From NCBI RefSeq assembly GCF_003052165.1, contig NZ_CP024869.1:1026001-1090000 (forward strand): DNA of 64,000 nt, given 5' to 3'. The DNA is from Dietzia sp. JS16-p6b. GTDB lineage: Bacteria > Actinomycetota > Actinomycetes > Mycobacteriales > Mycobacteriaceae. The notes under the pieces were generated by a model, which saw only the letters and a program-made list of their open reading frames with translations, was not told the origin of the DNA and searched no databases. Of the stretch, positions 53,620-64,000 are shown one piece after another (position 1 is the stretch's first letter; every line of letters begins with the position of its first letter). The translations under genes and the position numbers were made by a program.

Positions 53620-54492
53620 ATGTCGGAGCTCGCAGATCGGCGCGGAGTGCTCTACCCGGACCGGTTGCCCACCTTCCACCGCCAGGAGGCCCCGGTCGAC
53701 CTGCGCGACCGCATCCGGTGGTTCTGGATCCCGCGGTGGAGTCTGCCACCGGGCAGGACCTCCCGGCAGGAACTCCTGCCGTTTCCCGCGTCCAACCTCG
53801 TCGTCGAACCCTCCGGCGTGACCCTCTCCGGACCGACGACCGGCATCTCCCACCGTGACCTCAGTGGCAGCGGGTGGGCGGTCGGAGCCCTGCTCCGACC
53901 CGCCGGGTTGGCCTCCCTGTCGACCGCGCCGCAGGAGCTCCGCGATGCCGAGACACCGGTCGAGGCAGCAGAGTTGCATCGCGCCGTCGGCGCGGCGATG
54001 GGGGACGACGTCGTCGACCAGCCGCGACCATCCGACCAGCGCGGGGTCGACCAGTGCGACCACCAGCGCGAACCCCTCGCGCGCGACAAGGCGGTGCGCG
54101 CCTTCTCGGCCTGGGCCGCCGCGACCCTGGCGGCGCCTGGTGCCGACGGGATGCTGGCCAACGCCATGGAGGACCTCATCGCCTCCGACCGGTCGATCGT
54201 GCGGGTGGACCAGGTCGCCGCGGCCCTGGGGATCTCGACGCGTGCCGTGCAGCGGCTCGCGCGCCGCTACGTGGGCCTGCCACCACTGAAGATGATCCGT
54301 CGGTACCGACTCCAGGAGGCCGCGCAGCGGCTACGCGACGACCCCACTGTGATGATCGCCCGGGTCGCCGCCGACCTCGGGTACTCCGACCACGCCCACC
54401 TCAGCGCGGACTTCCGCACGGTCCTCGGACTGAGCCCCCGCTCCTACCGTCGCGGGCCCGGCGCCGCCGCGAAGGGATCCTCGGACGGGTGA
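53620..54492 (+). CDS. AraC family transcriptional regulator
   Basis: This 290-residue protein has an N-terminal sensory domain of the DUF6597-like type (RWFWIPRW, LLPFPASNLVVEP) and a C-terminal AraC double helix-turn-helix (DQVAAALGISTRAVQRLARRYVG, then IARVAADLGYSDHAHLSADFR). GGGAGGGGAG precedes the ATG. It is divergent from the VOC gene and probably controls it. The last 49 bases overlap the end of the converging YccF gene. Confidence 0.9.
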   Translation: MSELADRRGVLYPDRLPTFHRQEAPVDLRDRIRWFWIPRWSLPPGRTSRQELLPFPASNLVVEPSGVTLSGPTTGISHRDLSGSGWAVGALLRPAGLASLSTAPQELRDAETPVEAAELHRAVGAAMGDDVVDQPRPSDQRGVDQCDHQREPLARDKAVRAFSAWAAATLAAPGADGMLANAMEDLIASDRSIVRVDQVAAALGISTRAVQRLARRYVGLPPLKMIRRYRLQEAAQRLRDDPTVMIARVAADLGYSDHAHLSADFRTVLGLSPRSYRRGPGAAAKGSSDG

Positions 54493-54863
54493 CGGATGGG
54501 GACGATCCGCTGGCCGAGCGGGAGCAGTGCCAGCGGGACCATCTTCCAACAGGCGATCCCGAAGGGGATGCCGACGATCGTCAGGCACAGCAGCAACCCC
54601 GCGACCAGGTGGGCGAGCGCCAGCTCCCAGCCGAGCACCAGGATCCACAGGATGTTCCCGAGCATCGAGAGCGCACCGGCGTCCCGGCGGAACTCGGTCC
54701 GCCGGCCGAACGGCCACAGGACATACGCGGCGAGTCGGAACGAGGCGATGCCGAAGGGGATGGTGATGATCAGGATGCAGGCGATGACCCCGGCGATGAC
54801 GTACGCCAGTGCCAACCACCAGCCGGCGAGAAGAAACCAGAGCACGTTCCCCAGGGTTCGCAT
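54444..54863 (-). CDS. YccF family membrane protein
   Basis: This 139-residue protein contains two copies of the YccF unit: GNVLWFLLAGWWLALAYV then TIPFGIASFRLA, and GNILWILVLGWELALAHL then GIPFGIACWKM. Each has two membrane helices. The inner-membrane family has no assigned function. It overlaps the AraC gene 3' end on the opposite strand. Confidence 0.9.
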   Translation of the reverse strand: MRTLGNVLWFLLAGWWLALAYVIAGVIACILIITIPFGIASFRLAAYVLWPFGRRTEFRRDAGALSMLGNILWILVLGWELALAHLVAGLLLCLTIVGIPFGIACWKMVPLALLPLGQRIVPIRHPSEDPFAAAPGPRR

Positions 54864-54973
54864 CTCCTCACGGTAGTCGTCGACTCGGACCCCGGTAACC
54901 GGTTCCGGGGCCCCGGTGCACGGCGTGAGGCCAAACCGCTGACGGCGGGCCCGGCGTGTGTGATGTTGGGAGG

Positions 54974-56323
54974 ATGACTCCCCGTAAGAGTGTTGTCACC
55001 AGGCTCCTGCTCGCCCCGGCGCTCGTCATCGCACTGGTCGCTACCGTCCTGATCACGGGTTCCGCGCTGGCGCGTGCCGAATCTCGGATGGTCGAGGGGT
55101 TCCACTGGGGGGTGGCCACCTCGGGCTTCCAGGTCGAGGGTTCAAATAGGGACTCCAACTGGAAGCGCTACGTCGACGCCGCGGCCGCCCGCGGCGAGGC
55201 CGACCCGGTGAACGACGCGGTGGACTTCTGGAACCGATACCCGGAGGACATCGCGCGCGCCGCCGACATGGGCGTCACCACCTTCCGTCTCAGCGTGGAG
55301 TGGTCCCGCATCGAACCCGAGCCGGGGCGGTACGACGAGGGGGCGCTGCGTCGGTACGACCACATCCTCGACACGATCCGGGCGCACGGGATGACGCCCA
55401 TGATCACGATGGTCCACTACGTGTACCCCGGATGGCTCGTCGACCGGGGCGGTTTCCTCTCGCCGGACGCGGTGGAGGCCTTCGGCCGCTACGCCGAGCT
55501 CGTCACCGAGCGGTGGGCCGGCGACGGGACGATGTGGGTCACCTTCAACGAGCCCCTGGTGTTCTTCAGCCACGAACTTCGCATCGGCCTGGTCGGCCTG
55601 CACCAGTTCACCGAGTTCCGCGACAACGTCGTCGCGGCCCACAAGCTGGGATACCACGCCGCGCACCGCGCCGACCCGGAGGCGATGGTGACCGCCAACG
55701 AGGCGTACCTCCCCGCGTTCGCCCCGGCCACCGACGACCTGCTGCTCAACCACATCCGCGAGGAGCTGGACTTCATCGGGATCGACTACTACTACGGAAT
55801 CGCGCTCGACAACCTCACCACCATCCGCGCCGCGTGGGACGACTTCGCCGGCGTGCGTCCGCAACCGGAAGGGATGTACGAGTCGATCGTGCACTACGCG
55901 CGGCACTTTCCCGGTAAGCCGCTGTACATCGTCGAGAACGGGATGCCCACCCACAACGGGCACCGGGAGGACGGGATCGAGCGCGGCGACTACCTCCGGG
56001 ACGTCGTCTTCTGGATCCAGCGCGCGGCCGCCGACGGTTACCCGGTGATCGGATACAACCACTGGTCTCTGGTCGACAACTACGAGTGGGGAACATACGA
56101 CTCCCGCTTCGGCCTGTACCGGGTCGACGTACTCACGGATCCGCTGCTCGAGCGCAGGCCGACCTCCGGGGTCGACGCCTACCGGGACGTGATCGCGCGC
56201 GGCGGAGTCCCGGAGGGCTACCGCCCGGTTCTGCCGGTGGGTGTGTGCTCGCTGGGGACGATCCCCGACACCTGCCTGGATCCGGTCGACGTTCACGGGC
56301 CGCTCGCGAGGCTGGGTCGCTGA
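54974..56323 (+). CDS. Secreted glycoside hydrolase family 1 beta-glycosidase
   Basis: This protein of about 449 residues has an N-terminal signal peptide or anchor (residues 9-33). Acid/base Glu193 lies in TFNEPLVF and nucleophile Glu321 in YIVENGMPT, with YNHWSLVDNYEWGTYDSRFGL near the C-terminus. These are the hallmarks of retaining GH1 enzymes (beta-glucosidase/galactosidase type). Export of a GH1 enzyme is uncommon. ATG 54974 has GGGAGG touching it, too close for a normal ribosome-binding site, so the start is uncertain; GTG 54956 is open in frame. Confidence 0.9.
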   Translation: MTPRKSVVTRLLLAPALVIALVATVLITGSALARAESRMVEGFHWGVATSGFQVEGSNRDSNWKRYVDAAAARGEADPVNDAVDFWNRYPEDIARAADMGVTTFRLSVEWSRIEPEPGRYDEGALRRYDHILDTIRAHGMTPMITMVHYVYPGWLVDRGGFLSPDAVEAFGRYAELVTERWAGDGTMWVTFNEPLVFFSHELRIGLVGLHQFTEFRDNVVAAHKLGYHAAHRADPEAMVTANEAYLPAFAPATDDLLLNHIREELDFIGIDYYYGIALDNLTTIRAAWDDFAGVRPQPEGMYESIVHYARHFPGKPLYIVENGMPTHNGHREDGIERGDYLRDVVFWIQRAAADGYPVIGYNHWSLVDNYEWGTYDSRFGLYRVDVLTDPLLERRPTSGVDAYRDVIARGGVPEGYRPVLPVGVCSLGTIPDTCLDPVDVHGPLARLGR

Positions 56324-56370
56324 CCGCGGGCGCTCAGAGGAGAACCTGTCACCGCCGGGCCGGGCGGACG

Positions 56371-56376
56371 TAGGGT
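56371..56376 (+). promoter_or_regulatory. -10 element of a leaderless promoter for the serine hydrolase gene
   Basis: TAGGGT lies 6 bases before ATG 56383; no ribosome-binding site intervenes. Confidence 0.5.
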
Positions 56377-56382
56377 CATCCC

Positions 56383-57477
56383 ATGGATCGGTTCGACACC
56401 GTCGTCAGGGAGCTCGACGCCCTGGTCGACGCCGGGCGGCTCACGGGTTTCGTCTGCGGGGTCCGGCAGGATGGCCGGACGCTGATCGCAGCGGGCGGGT
56501 CGCGGTCACCCGACGGGCCCGCGCTCGACCCGGACACGGTGTTCCCCCTGTCGTCCAACACCAAGCCGGTGGGCGGCGTGCTCGCGCTGCGGATGGTCGA
56601 GCTCGGGATCCTCGCACTCGACGACCCGGTCTCCACCCTTCTGCCGGAGTTGTCGGCCCCGCGGGTCCTCACCCGGCCCGGCGCACCGATCGACCGGACC
56701 GTGCCGGCCGGCCGACAGATCACCCTGCGACACCTGCTCACCATGACCGCCGGCGTCGGATGGGCGGGAGAGGGCAGTCCTCTGACCGTCGCCATGGTCG
56801 AGCGACAGATCGCGCCGGGACCCTTCGCGCCTCCGATGGAGCCGGACGAGTACCTGCGGCTGCTGGGCGCGCTGCCCCTGGCCGATCAGCCCGGGGTGGG
56901 CTGGCACTACCACACCAGCAGCGACGTGCTGAGTGTCCTCCTGGCGAGGGCCACGGGAGCGACCGTGTCCGACCTGGTGGCCGACCACGTCACCGGCCCG
57001 CTCGGTCTCGCGGACGTGGGGTTCACCGCCGACCCCGACCGACTCCCCACCAGTTACGGGCCCGGCCCCGACGGGGGCTTACGGGCGCTGGACACCGGTG
57101 ACCGGTTCGCCCACCCGCCGCGCTTCGAGTCTCTGGCGTGCGGGCTGACCTCGACCGTCTCGGACCACCTCGAATTCCTCGACGTCCTGGTCGACGGTGG
57201 GGTGGTCCTGGGGTCGGAGTCCGTGGAGGTGATGACGGCCGACCACCTGACCGCGCGGCAGCGGGCCGACGCGGAGGGGTTCATCGGACCCGGCTGCGGG
57301 TACGGGATGCAGGTCGAGGTCCGTCCCGGCGGGGTCGTCGGTTGGGCCGGGGGACTGGGCACCATCGCATACGTCGACCGGCGCACGGGCCGCGGCGCGG
57401 CGGTGTTCACCACGCAGTCCTACGACGTACCGGGGACGGCGGAGGCGCTGGACACCGTGTGGGCGCTGCTGCGGTGA
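56383..57477 (+). CDS. Serine hydrolase of the beta-lactamase/esterase class C-like family
   Basis: This 364-residue protein has the SxxK motif Ser58-N-T-Lys61 (LSSNTKP), a Tyr motif WHYHTSSD for YxS/N, and GWAGGLG as a late KTG-like segment. No signal peptide is seen, so it is probably a cytoplasmic esterase or peptidase of the LACTB/EstB type and not a drug-degrading beta-lactamase. It converges with nadE. Confidence 0.87.
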   Translation: MDRFDTVVRELDALVDAGRLTGFVCGVRQDGRTLIAAGGSRSPDGPALDPDTVFPLSSNTKPVGGVLALRMVELGILALDDPVSTLLPELSAPRVLTRPGAPIDRTVPAGRQITLRHLLTMTAGVGWAGEGSPLTVAMVERQIAPGPFAPPMEPDEYLRLLGALPLADQPGVGWHYHTSSDVLSVLLARATGATVSDLVADHVTGPLGLADVGFTADPDRLPTSYGPGPDGGLRALDTGDRFAHPPRFESLACGLTSTVSDHLEFLDVLVDGGVVLGSESVEVMTADHLTARQRADAEGFIGPGCGYGMQVEVRPGGVVGWAGGLGTIAYVDRRTGRGAAVFTTQSYDVPGTAEALDTVWALLR

Positions 57478-57505
57478 CCGATCGGCGGTGGGCGACCGCG
57501 GGGGC

Positions 57506-58378
57506 TCACCCCTCGCGCCACCAGGTGTCCAGAGGAGTGGCCGGGACGGCCCGCTTGTGGCGGGTGGCCAGGAACAGCTGCTCGATCCGGTCGACGGCCT
57601 CCGCCGACACGCCGTCGCGGCCCTCGAGATAGTCGTCGATCTGCTCGTAGGTCACGCCCAGCGCCTCCTCGTCGTGCAGTCCCGGCCGGTCGTCCTCGAG
57701 ATCGGCGGTGGGGAGCTTTCGCCAGGTCGACTCCGGCGCGCCCAGGTATCGCAGGAGCGCGGCGCCCTGGCGCTTGGTGAGGCCAGTCAACGGGGTGAGA
57801 TCGACCCCGCCGTCGCCGTACTTGGTGAAGAACCCCGTGACCGCCTCGGCCGCGTGATCCGTGCCCACGACGAGAAGTCCGAGCTGCCCGGCCACGGCGT
57901 ACTGTGCGACCATCCGCTGACGCGCCTTGACGTTGCCCCGGACGAAGTCCCGCAGCGGACCCCCGTGGTCGGGCAGCACCTCCAACGCCTCGGCAGTAAT
58001 CGCTGACATGGTGGCCGACGCGGGCTGAACGTCGACGGTGACGCGGGCGTCGGGTCGGATGAAGTCCAGGGCCACGACGGCGTCGGCCTCGTCCGCCTGG
58101 GTGCCGTGGGGCAGGCGCATGGCGACGAATCGAGCGCTGGGCAGCCCCTCGTCGCGCAGCTTCTCCGCGGCGAGCTGGCAGAGTCGACCTGTGAGGGTGG
58201 AGTCCTGGCCACCGCTGATGCCGAGGACGAACCCCGTGGCCGGGGTGCTGCGGACGTAGTCGGCCAGAAACGCCACCCGACGATCCACCTCCTGCGCCGG
58301 ATCGATGTCGGGGCGAACACCGAGTTCGTGGATGATGGACGCGCGGAGCGCGCTGATGCCGGGAGAGGACTGGGTCAT
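57506..58378 (-). CDS. nadE: NH3-dependent NAD+ synthetase
   Basis: This 290-residue protein forms NAD from deamido-NAD, ATP and ammonia. The ATP loop SGGQDS lies at residues 55-60; [26 protein letters not shown] is the substrate region. It has no N-terminal nitrilase/glutaminase domain, unlike the 680-residue NadE of M. tuberculosis, and resembles the E. coli-type enzyme. It is divergent from the bL36 gene. Confidence 0.95.
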   Translation of the reverse strand: MTQSSPGISALRASIIHELGVRPDIDPAQEVDRRVAFLADYVRSTPATGFVLGISGGQDSTLTGRLCQLAAEKLRDEGLPSARFVAMRLPHGTQADEADAVVALDFIRPDARVTVDVQPASATMSAITAEALEVLPDHGGPLRDFVRGNVKARQRMVAQYAVAGQLGLLVVGTDHAAEAVTGFFTKYGDGGVDLTPLTGLTKRQGAALLRYLGAPESTWRKLPTADLEDDRPGLHDEEALGVTYEQIDDYLEGRDGVSAEAVDRIEQLFLATRHKRAVPATPLDTWWREG

Positions 58379-58616
58379 GGCGTCAGCATAGAAACCCAGT
58401 GTGACTTCTGGGTGACATGCGGGGCGGACACGGCGTGACGTACGGACGGGGACAGGGTCGACGCACGGAATCGCCGGTTGGAGTTCTGACGGGGCAGTCC
58501 GTTACGATGGACCAGTTGTGTGTCGTGCATCCGACCTCCGGGTCGGACGTGTCGCGCAGTCATCCCAGTCGTGTCGGCGGCCATCACGGCCGCCCCGAGA
58601 GCCTAAGGAGCGCCAG

Positions 58617-58739
58617 ATGAAGGTCCGCAAGTCCCTTCGGTCGCTGAAGAACAAGCCGGGCGCCCAGGTTGTCCGTCGTCGCGGCAAGGTCTACGTGATC
58701 AACAAGAAGGACCCCCGTTTCAAGGCCCGCCAGGGCTGA
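58617..58739 (+). CDS. ykgO: 50S ribosomal protein bL36, zinc-free paralogue (YkgO type)
   Basis: This 40-residue basic protein reads [20 protein letters not shown] at its start and has no cysteine, so the zinc-binding pattern of standard bL36 is missing. This C-minus form usually replaces the zinc form under zinc shortage and is often under Zur control; I see no clear Zur box. TAAGGAG stands 7 bases before the ATG, and a strong hairpin follows. Confidence 0.93.
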   Translation: MKVRKSLRSLKNKPGAQVVRRRGKVYVINKKDPRFKARQG

Positions 58740-58768
58740 GTCCGTCCGCGTGGGAGCCCACGCACCCG

Positions 58769-58806
58769 CGAGGGCCCGTCACCGGTTCGCCGGTGGCGGG
58801 CCCTCG
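58769..58806 (+). terminator. Hairpin terminator after ykgO
   Basis: Sixteen-bp arms (58769-58784 and 58791-58806) with one wobble pair surround a 6-base loop, 29 bases past the ykgO stop. Confidence 0.85.
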
Positions 58807-58882
58807 TCGTCGTGGGGCGGTGCCGAACCGTCGATGCCGGTCCGTCGGGGCCGGCGATCACGGGCGCGTGACCGGGCGCGCC

Positions 58883-58948
58883 TGTGGAGCGGGTGGGGAC
58901 AGGATGTGGGGCGCTTGGGGACGGCCTGTGGGGCGCCGGACCGGGTTC
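58883..58948 (+). repeat. Tandem imperfect 22-bp repeats with TGTGG cores
   Basis: Three units start with TGTGG at 58883, 58905 and 58927, exactly 22 bases apart. Units one and two also share TGGGGAC at the same offset; the third is weaker. Spacing of two helical turns puts the TGTGG motifs on one face of DNA. Confidence 0.6.
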
Positions 58949-59033
58949 CCGACGCGTGTTCGGGCGTGGCAGTGTGGCGTCCGGGGAGCGGCGCGTCGGC
59001 ATCTGGGACGCTCTGTCCAGCCGGGGGTGGGCG

Positions 59034-59042
59034 GTGTCCACA
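59034..59042 (+). promoter_or_regulatory. DnaA-box-like 9-mer
   Basis: GTGTCCACA differs by one base from TTGTCCACA, a strong mycobacterial DnaA box. It lies upstream of the nrd promoter. Confidence 0.4.
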
Positions 59043-59079
59043 AGGCGGGATCGCGACCTGGGAATACCACCGTTGTAAG

Positions 59080-59126
59080 ACCAAAATGTTGTGGTCCATT
59101 GACTCGTCGGACACTAGGGGTAGTGT
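59080..59126 (+). promoter_or_regulatory. Paired NrdR-like boxes overlapping the nrdHIEF promoter
   Basis: The box at 59111-59126, ACACTAGGGGTAGTGT, is a palindrome close to the NrdR consensus acaCwAtATaTwGtgt in its outer parts. A second imperfect palindrome, ACCAAAATGTTGTGGT (59080-59095), is 31 bp upstream centre to centre, the three-turn spacing typical of NrdR box pairs. Between and over them a promoter can be drawn: TTGACT (59099-59104) and TAGTGT (59121-59126) with a 16-base spacer. NrdR represses ribonucleotide reductase genes when dATP is high. The site fits well; the NrdR gene itself is not in the window. Confidence 0.75.
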
Positions 59127-59148
59127 CTAAGGCGTTGCGGCACCCGAT

Positions 59149-59168
59149 GAATACCACTCGTGGCATTC
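59149..59168 (+). promoter_or_regulatory. Inverted repeat in the nrdH leader
   Basis: GAATACCACTCGTGGCATTC has 9-base arms with one mismatch. It is about 20 bases after the expected transcription start and may be an operator or leader hairpin. Confidence 0.45.
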
Positions 59169-59196
59169 GGGCTGCGAACCCTGACAGACACCGCGG

Positions 59197-59205
59197 TTAT
59201 CCACA
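59197..59205 (+). promoter_or_regulatory. Perfect DnaA box in the nrdH leader
   Basis: TTATCCACA is the consensus DnaA box. It is 89 bases upstream of the nrdH start and downstream of the inferred promoter. In E. coli DnaA controls nrdAB through such boxes. Confidence 0.55.
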
Positions 59206-59293
59206 AGCCGGGCTCACGAGCCGGAACCGATGACCGTCCGAGAAGTACCCCTCGCGCCTCCGCGGCGCCCGTGCCGAAAGAGGTCCACGACTG

Positions 59294-59524
59294 ATGGTCA
59301 CCGTCTACACCAAGCCCGCCTGCGTCCAGTGCAACGCCACCTACAAGGCCCTCGACAAGCAGGGCGTCGAGTACCGGGTGGTCGACATCTCGGTGGACGA
59401 CGAGGCGCGGGAGTACGTGATGGCTCTCGGCTACCTGCAGGCCCCCGTCGTGGTGTCCGGCACCGAGCACTGGTCGGGATTCCGGCCGGACCGGATCAAG
59501 GCTCTCGTCACCGTCGCGGCCTGA
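59294..59524 (+). CDS. nrdH: NrdH-redoxin (glutaredoxin-like electron donor)
   Basis: This 76-residue protein has the redox motif Cys10-V-Q-Cys13 and the NrdH signature WSGFRPD near residue 60. It reduces NrdE and is itself reduced by thioredoxin reductase. It is the first gene of nrdHIEF. The ATG is preceded by GAAAGAGG. Confidence 0.96.
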   Translation: MVTVYTKPACVQCNATYKALDKQGVEYRVVDISVDDEAREYVMALGYLQAPVVVSGTEHWSGFRPDRIKALVTVAA

Positions 59525-59579
59525 CACCTGCCCGACACCGGGGGGCTCCCGGAACACGTGTAATCCGAAAGGGGCAGTC

Positions 59580-60007
59580 ATGGCGGCTCCGCTGCCGGCC
59601 ACCGAGCCGGTGAGGATCGTCTACTTCTCCAACGTCTCCGAGAACACCAAGCGGTTCGTCGACCGGCTCGGGCTCCCGGCGCTGCGGATCCCCACGCGGA
59701 GGACCGATGCCCCGCCGGTCGTGTCGGACCCGTATGTTCTGATCGTCCCGACGTACGGGGGTTGCCTCGAGGTCACCGGGAGGACCGGCGCCTCGGTCCC
59801 ACGACAGGTCGTGGCGTTCCTGAACAACGCGCACAACAGAAGCCTCTGCCGGGGTGTCATCGCCGCCGGCAACACCAACTTCGGTGCGGACTACGCGGTC
59901 TCCGGCGATGTGATCGCACGCAAGCTCGGGGTTCCGTACCTCTACCGGTTCGAACTGATGGGCACACATGAGGACGTCATCCGCGTCCGTGAGGGATTGG
60001 AAGAGTT

Positions 60008-60026
<19 letters not shown>
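59580..60026 (+). CDS. nrdI: NrdI flavodoxin-like protein
   Basis: This 148-residue flavoprotein ([22 protein letters not shown] for FMN binding, and AAGNTNFG) supplies superoxide to assemble the dimanganese tyrosyl-radical cofactor of NrdF. GAAAGGGG lies 6 bases before the ATG. The nrdE start lies inside its last codons. Confidence 0.96.
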
Positions 60027-63248
<3,222 letters not shown>

Positions 63249-63258
63249 GGCGGGCGCA

Positions 63259-63636
63259 TCACCGGACGCCTGGTGTCTCGATGCAATAGCTGCGCACCTC
63301 AGCGATTCTCGCGGTCCTGGATGTGCTGGCGAAGCGCAGGACATGGCTGAAGTAGAGACGCCGTCCTCCTGCTTCCAGGTGGCCGTCGCACGACGCGACG
63401 CGACCGTGGGTGATGACGGAGACGACGTTGACACGCTCAGGGGTGAAGGCGGGACCGACCTCTCCGGCCGCCTCGGGGCCGCGGTAGATGCCGACGCCGA
63501 GGAGCGTCCAGGTCATGTCCTCGGCGAGCCACTCGGACACCGATTCCGTGTGTCCCGTGGCCCAGTTCACGGCGAAGTCGCCCACTATGCCCATCCGGGG
63601 GGCGTTCCCGCAGTCGGTCGGCAGGCTGATCTCCAT
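63259..63636 (-). CDS. NTF2-like (SnoaL-type) protein
   Basis: This 125-residue protein with the fold-type pattern DFAVNWATGHTESVSEWLAED, then ITHGRVASCDGHL and RLYFSHVLRF resembles the nuclear transport factor 2/SnoaL superfamily. No catalytic residues can be assigned. ATG 63636 is chosen since AGGAGG lies 5 bases upstream. It follows the MerR-type gene by 11 bases and is probably co-transcribed with it. Confidence 0.78.
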   Translation of the reverse strand: MEISLPTDCGNAPRMGIVGDFAVNWATGHTESVSEWLAEDMTWTLLGVGIYRGPEAAGEVGPAFTPERVNVVSVITHGRVASCDGHLEAGGRRLYFSHVLRFASTSRTARIAEVRSYCIETPGVR

Positions 63637-63647
63637 CGCCCCTCCTG

Positions 63648-64000
63648 TCACCTCGTCATCTCGCGCACCGGTAGAGCGACCTCGCAGCGCGGCATCCGGC
63701 CCGGTGGCGCCGGCTCGTAGACCTCTCTCGGTGGCCCGGCGGGCGCGAGTCCGAGCTCGACGGCCCGACGGTGCACCGCCTCGAATGCGGTGAGGATGCG
63801 TGGGAACTGGACATCTGCGGTGGGCACCCCGGTGAACAACTCCACGTGCTCCTCCTCGACACGGTGCGCGCGGTCCGCGTCCTCGATCGGTACACAGACC
63901 TCGACGGGGCCGTCCGACTCCCAGCCGACCTGCCCGTGGTAGATCACGATGACCCGACCGCTCGCACCGCCTCGATCCTCCGCCAGGGACGACAGCCGGG
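63648..64000 (-). CDS. MerR-type regulator fragment, GyrI-like effector domain (5' end outside window)
   Basis: The frame is open to the window edge, so only the last 117 residues are seen. They contain VEVCVPIEDADR and a RCEVALPVREM ending, typical of GyrI-like small-molecule-binding domains that follow a MerR DNA-binding domain. The N-terminal helix-turn-helix would lie beyond 64000. It is co-directional with and 11 bases from the NTF2-like gene. Confidence 0.65.
   Translation of the reverse strand, partial: RLSSLAEDRGGASGRVIVIYHGQVGWESDGPVEVCVPIEDADRAHRVEEEHVELFTGVPTADVQFPRILTAFEAVHRRAVELGLAPAGPPREVYEPAPPGRMPRCEVALPVREMTR

Larger units (their letters stand above)
58807..59293 (+). other. 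Long regulatory interval upstream of nrdH
   Basis: About 490 bases lie without a supported gene between the ykgO terminator and nrdH. The first 270 bases are very GC-rich, with repeated TGTGG motifs. From about 59060 the DNA becomes less GC-rich and carries the putative nrd promoter, boxes and leader elements listed separately. Short open frames here lack ribosome-binding sites and coding character. Confidence 0.7.

Noticed and set aside
58883-59205. Chromosome origin (oriC)
   Set aside because: Although DnaA-like boxes are present, dnaA, dnaN and rpmH are absent, no AT-rich unwinding region is seen, and ribonucleotide reductase control explains the boxes better.

Overview
The window is high-GC DNA from an actinobacterium of the order Mycobacteriales/Corynebacteriales. 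I infer Dietzia or a close relative from gene order and protein style; no 16S rRNA gene is present to confirm this. Supporting signs are mycothiol-linked regulators and redoxins (RsrA-type anti-sigma factor, WhiB1, mycoredoxin), the AdnAB helicase-nuclease, the 24-residue ribosomal protein bL37, a tmRNA tag ending in QRDYALAA, class Ib NrdHIEF, and two long blocks collinear with known Mycobacterium tuberculosis gene order.

Region 1 (1-31,042) matches the M. tuberculosis Rv3223c-Rv3193c neighbourhood. It runs sigH end / anti-sigma factor, bL37, a biotinyl carrier, whiB1, a membrane protein, an Rv3212-like protein, a DEAD-box helicase, DUF3107, TetR, a DUF3152 peptidase, MoeB-rhodanese, a TIGR02569 protein, an MFS permease with a 1-base frameshift, adnA-adnB, a K+ channel, nudC, mycoredoxin, uvrD2, an ABC1 kinase, an ocin-ThiF-like protein, two metallopeptidase-like proteins, a PDZ-Lon protease and a UPF0182 protein. 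whiB7, which in mycobacteria lies beside uvrD2, is missing.

Region 2 (31,111-42,598) starts with an initiator tRNA gene and holds an accessory acyl-CoA/lipid catabolism set. This includes a 980-residue SRPBCC-thiolase-crotonase fusion divergent from a TetR gene, an aldehyde dehydrogenase, an enoyl-CoA isomerase-like protein, a flavin monooxygenase, and an LCAD-like acyl-CoA dehydrogenase divergent from a second TetR gene with a 32-bp operator-like palindrome. A secreted S1 protease and two hypothetical genes follow.

Region 3 (42,653-51,824) is again conserved: a fadE24-fadE23-like operon with its own palindrome and terminator, hisN, then prfB-mscS-Pro/Thr-rich protein-ftsE-ftsX-smpB-tmRNA. 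It joins beta-oxidation, histidine synthesis, translation termination and rescue, and the septal FtsEX complex.

Region 4 (51,976-58,378) holds a DsbA-like protein, tRNA-Ala, a VOC protein divergent from an AraC gene, YccF, a secreted GH1 glycosidase, a serine hydrolase and nadE. Region 5 (58,617-63,248) is zinc-free bL36 followed by a 554-bp regulatory interval and nrdHIEF. The interval has tandem 22-bp repeats, DnaA boxes, a pair of NrdR-like boxes on the putative promoter and a leader palindrome. An NTF2-like gene and a truncated MerR-family regulator end the window.

No insertion sequence, prophage, CRISPR array or rRNA gene was seen. The points most worth checking are the tripartite lipid-metabolism fusion, the nrdH control region, the two suspected single-base frameshifts, the NudC without zinc-ribbon cysteines and the orphan RiPP-type ThiF protein.
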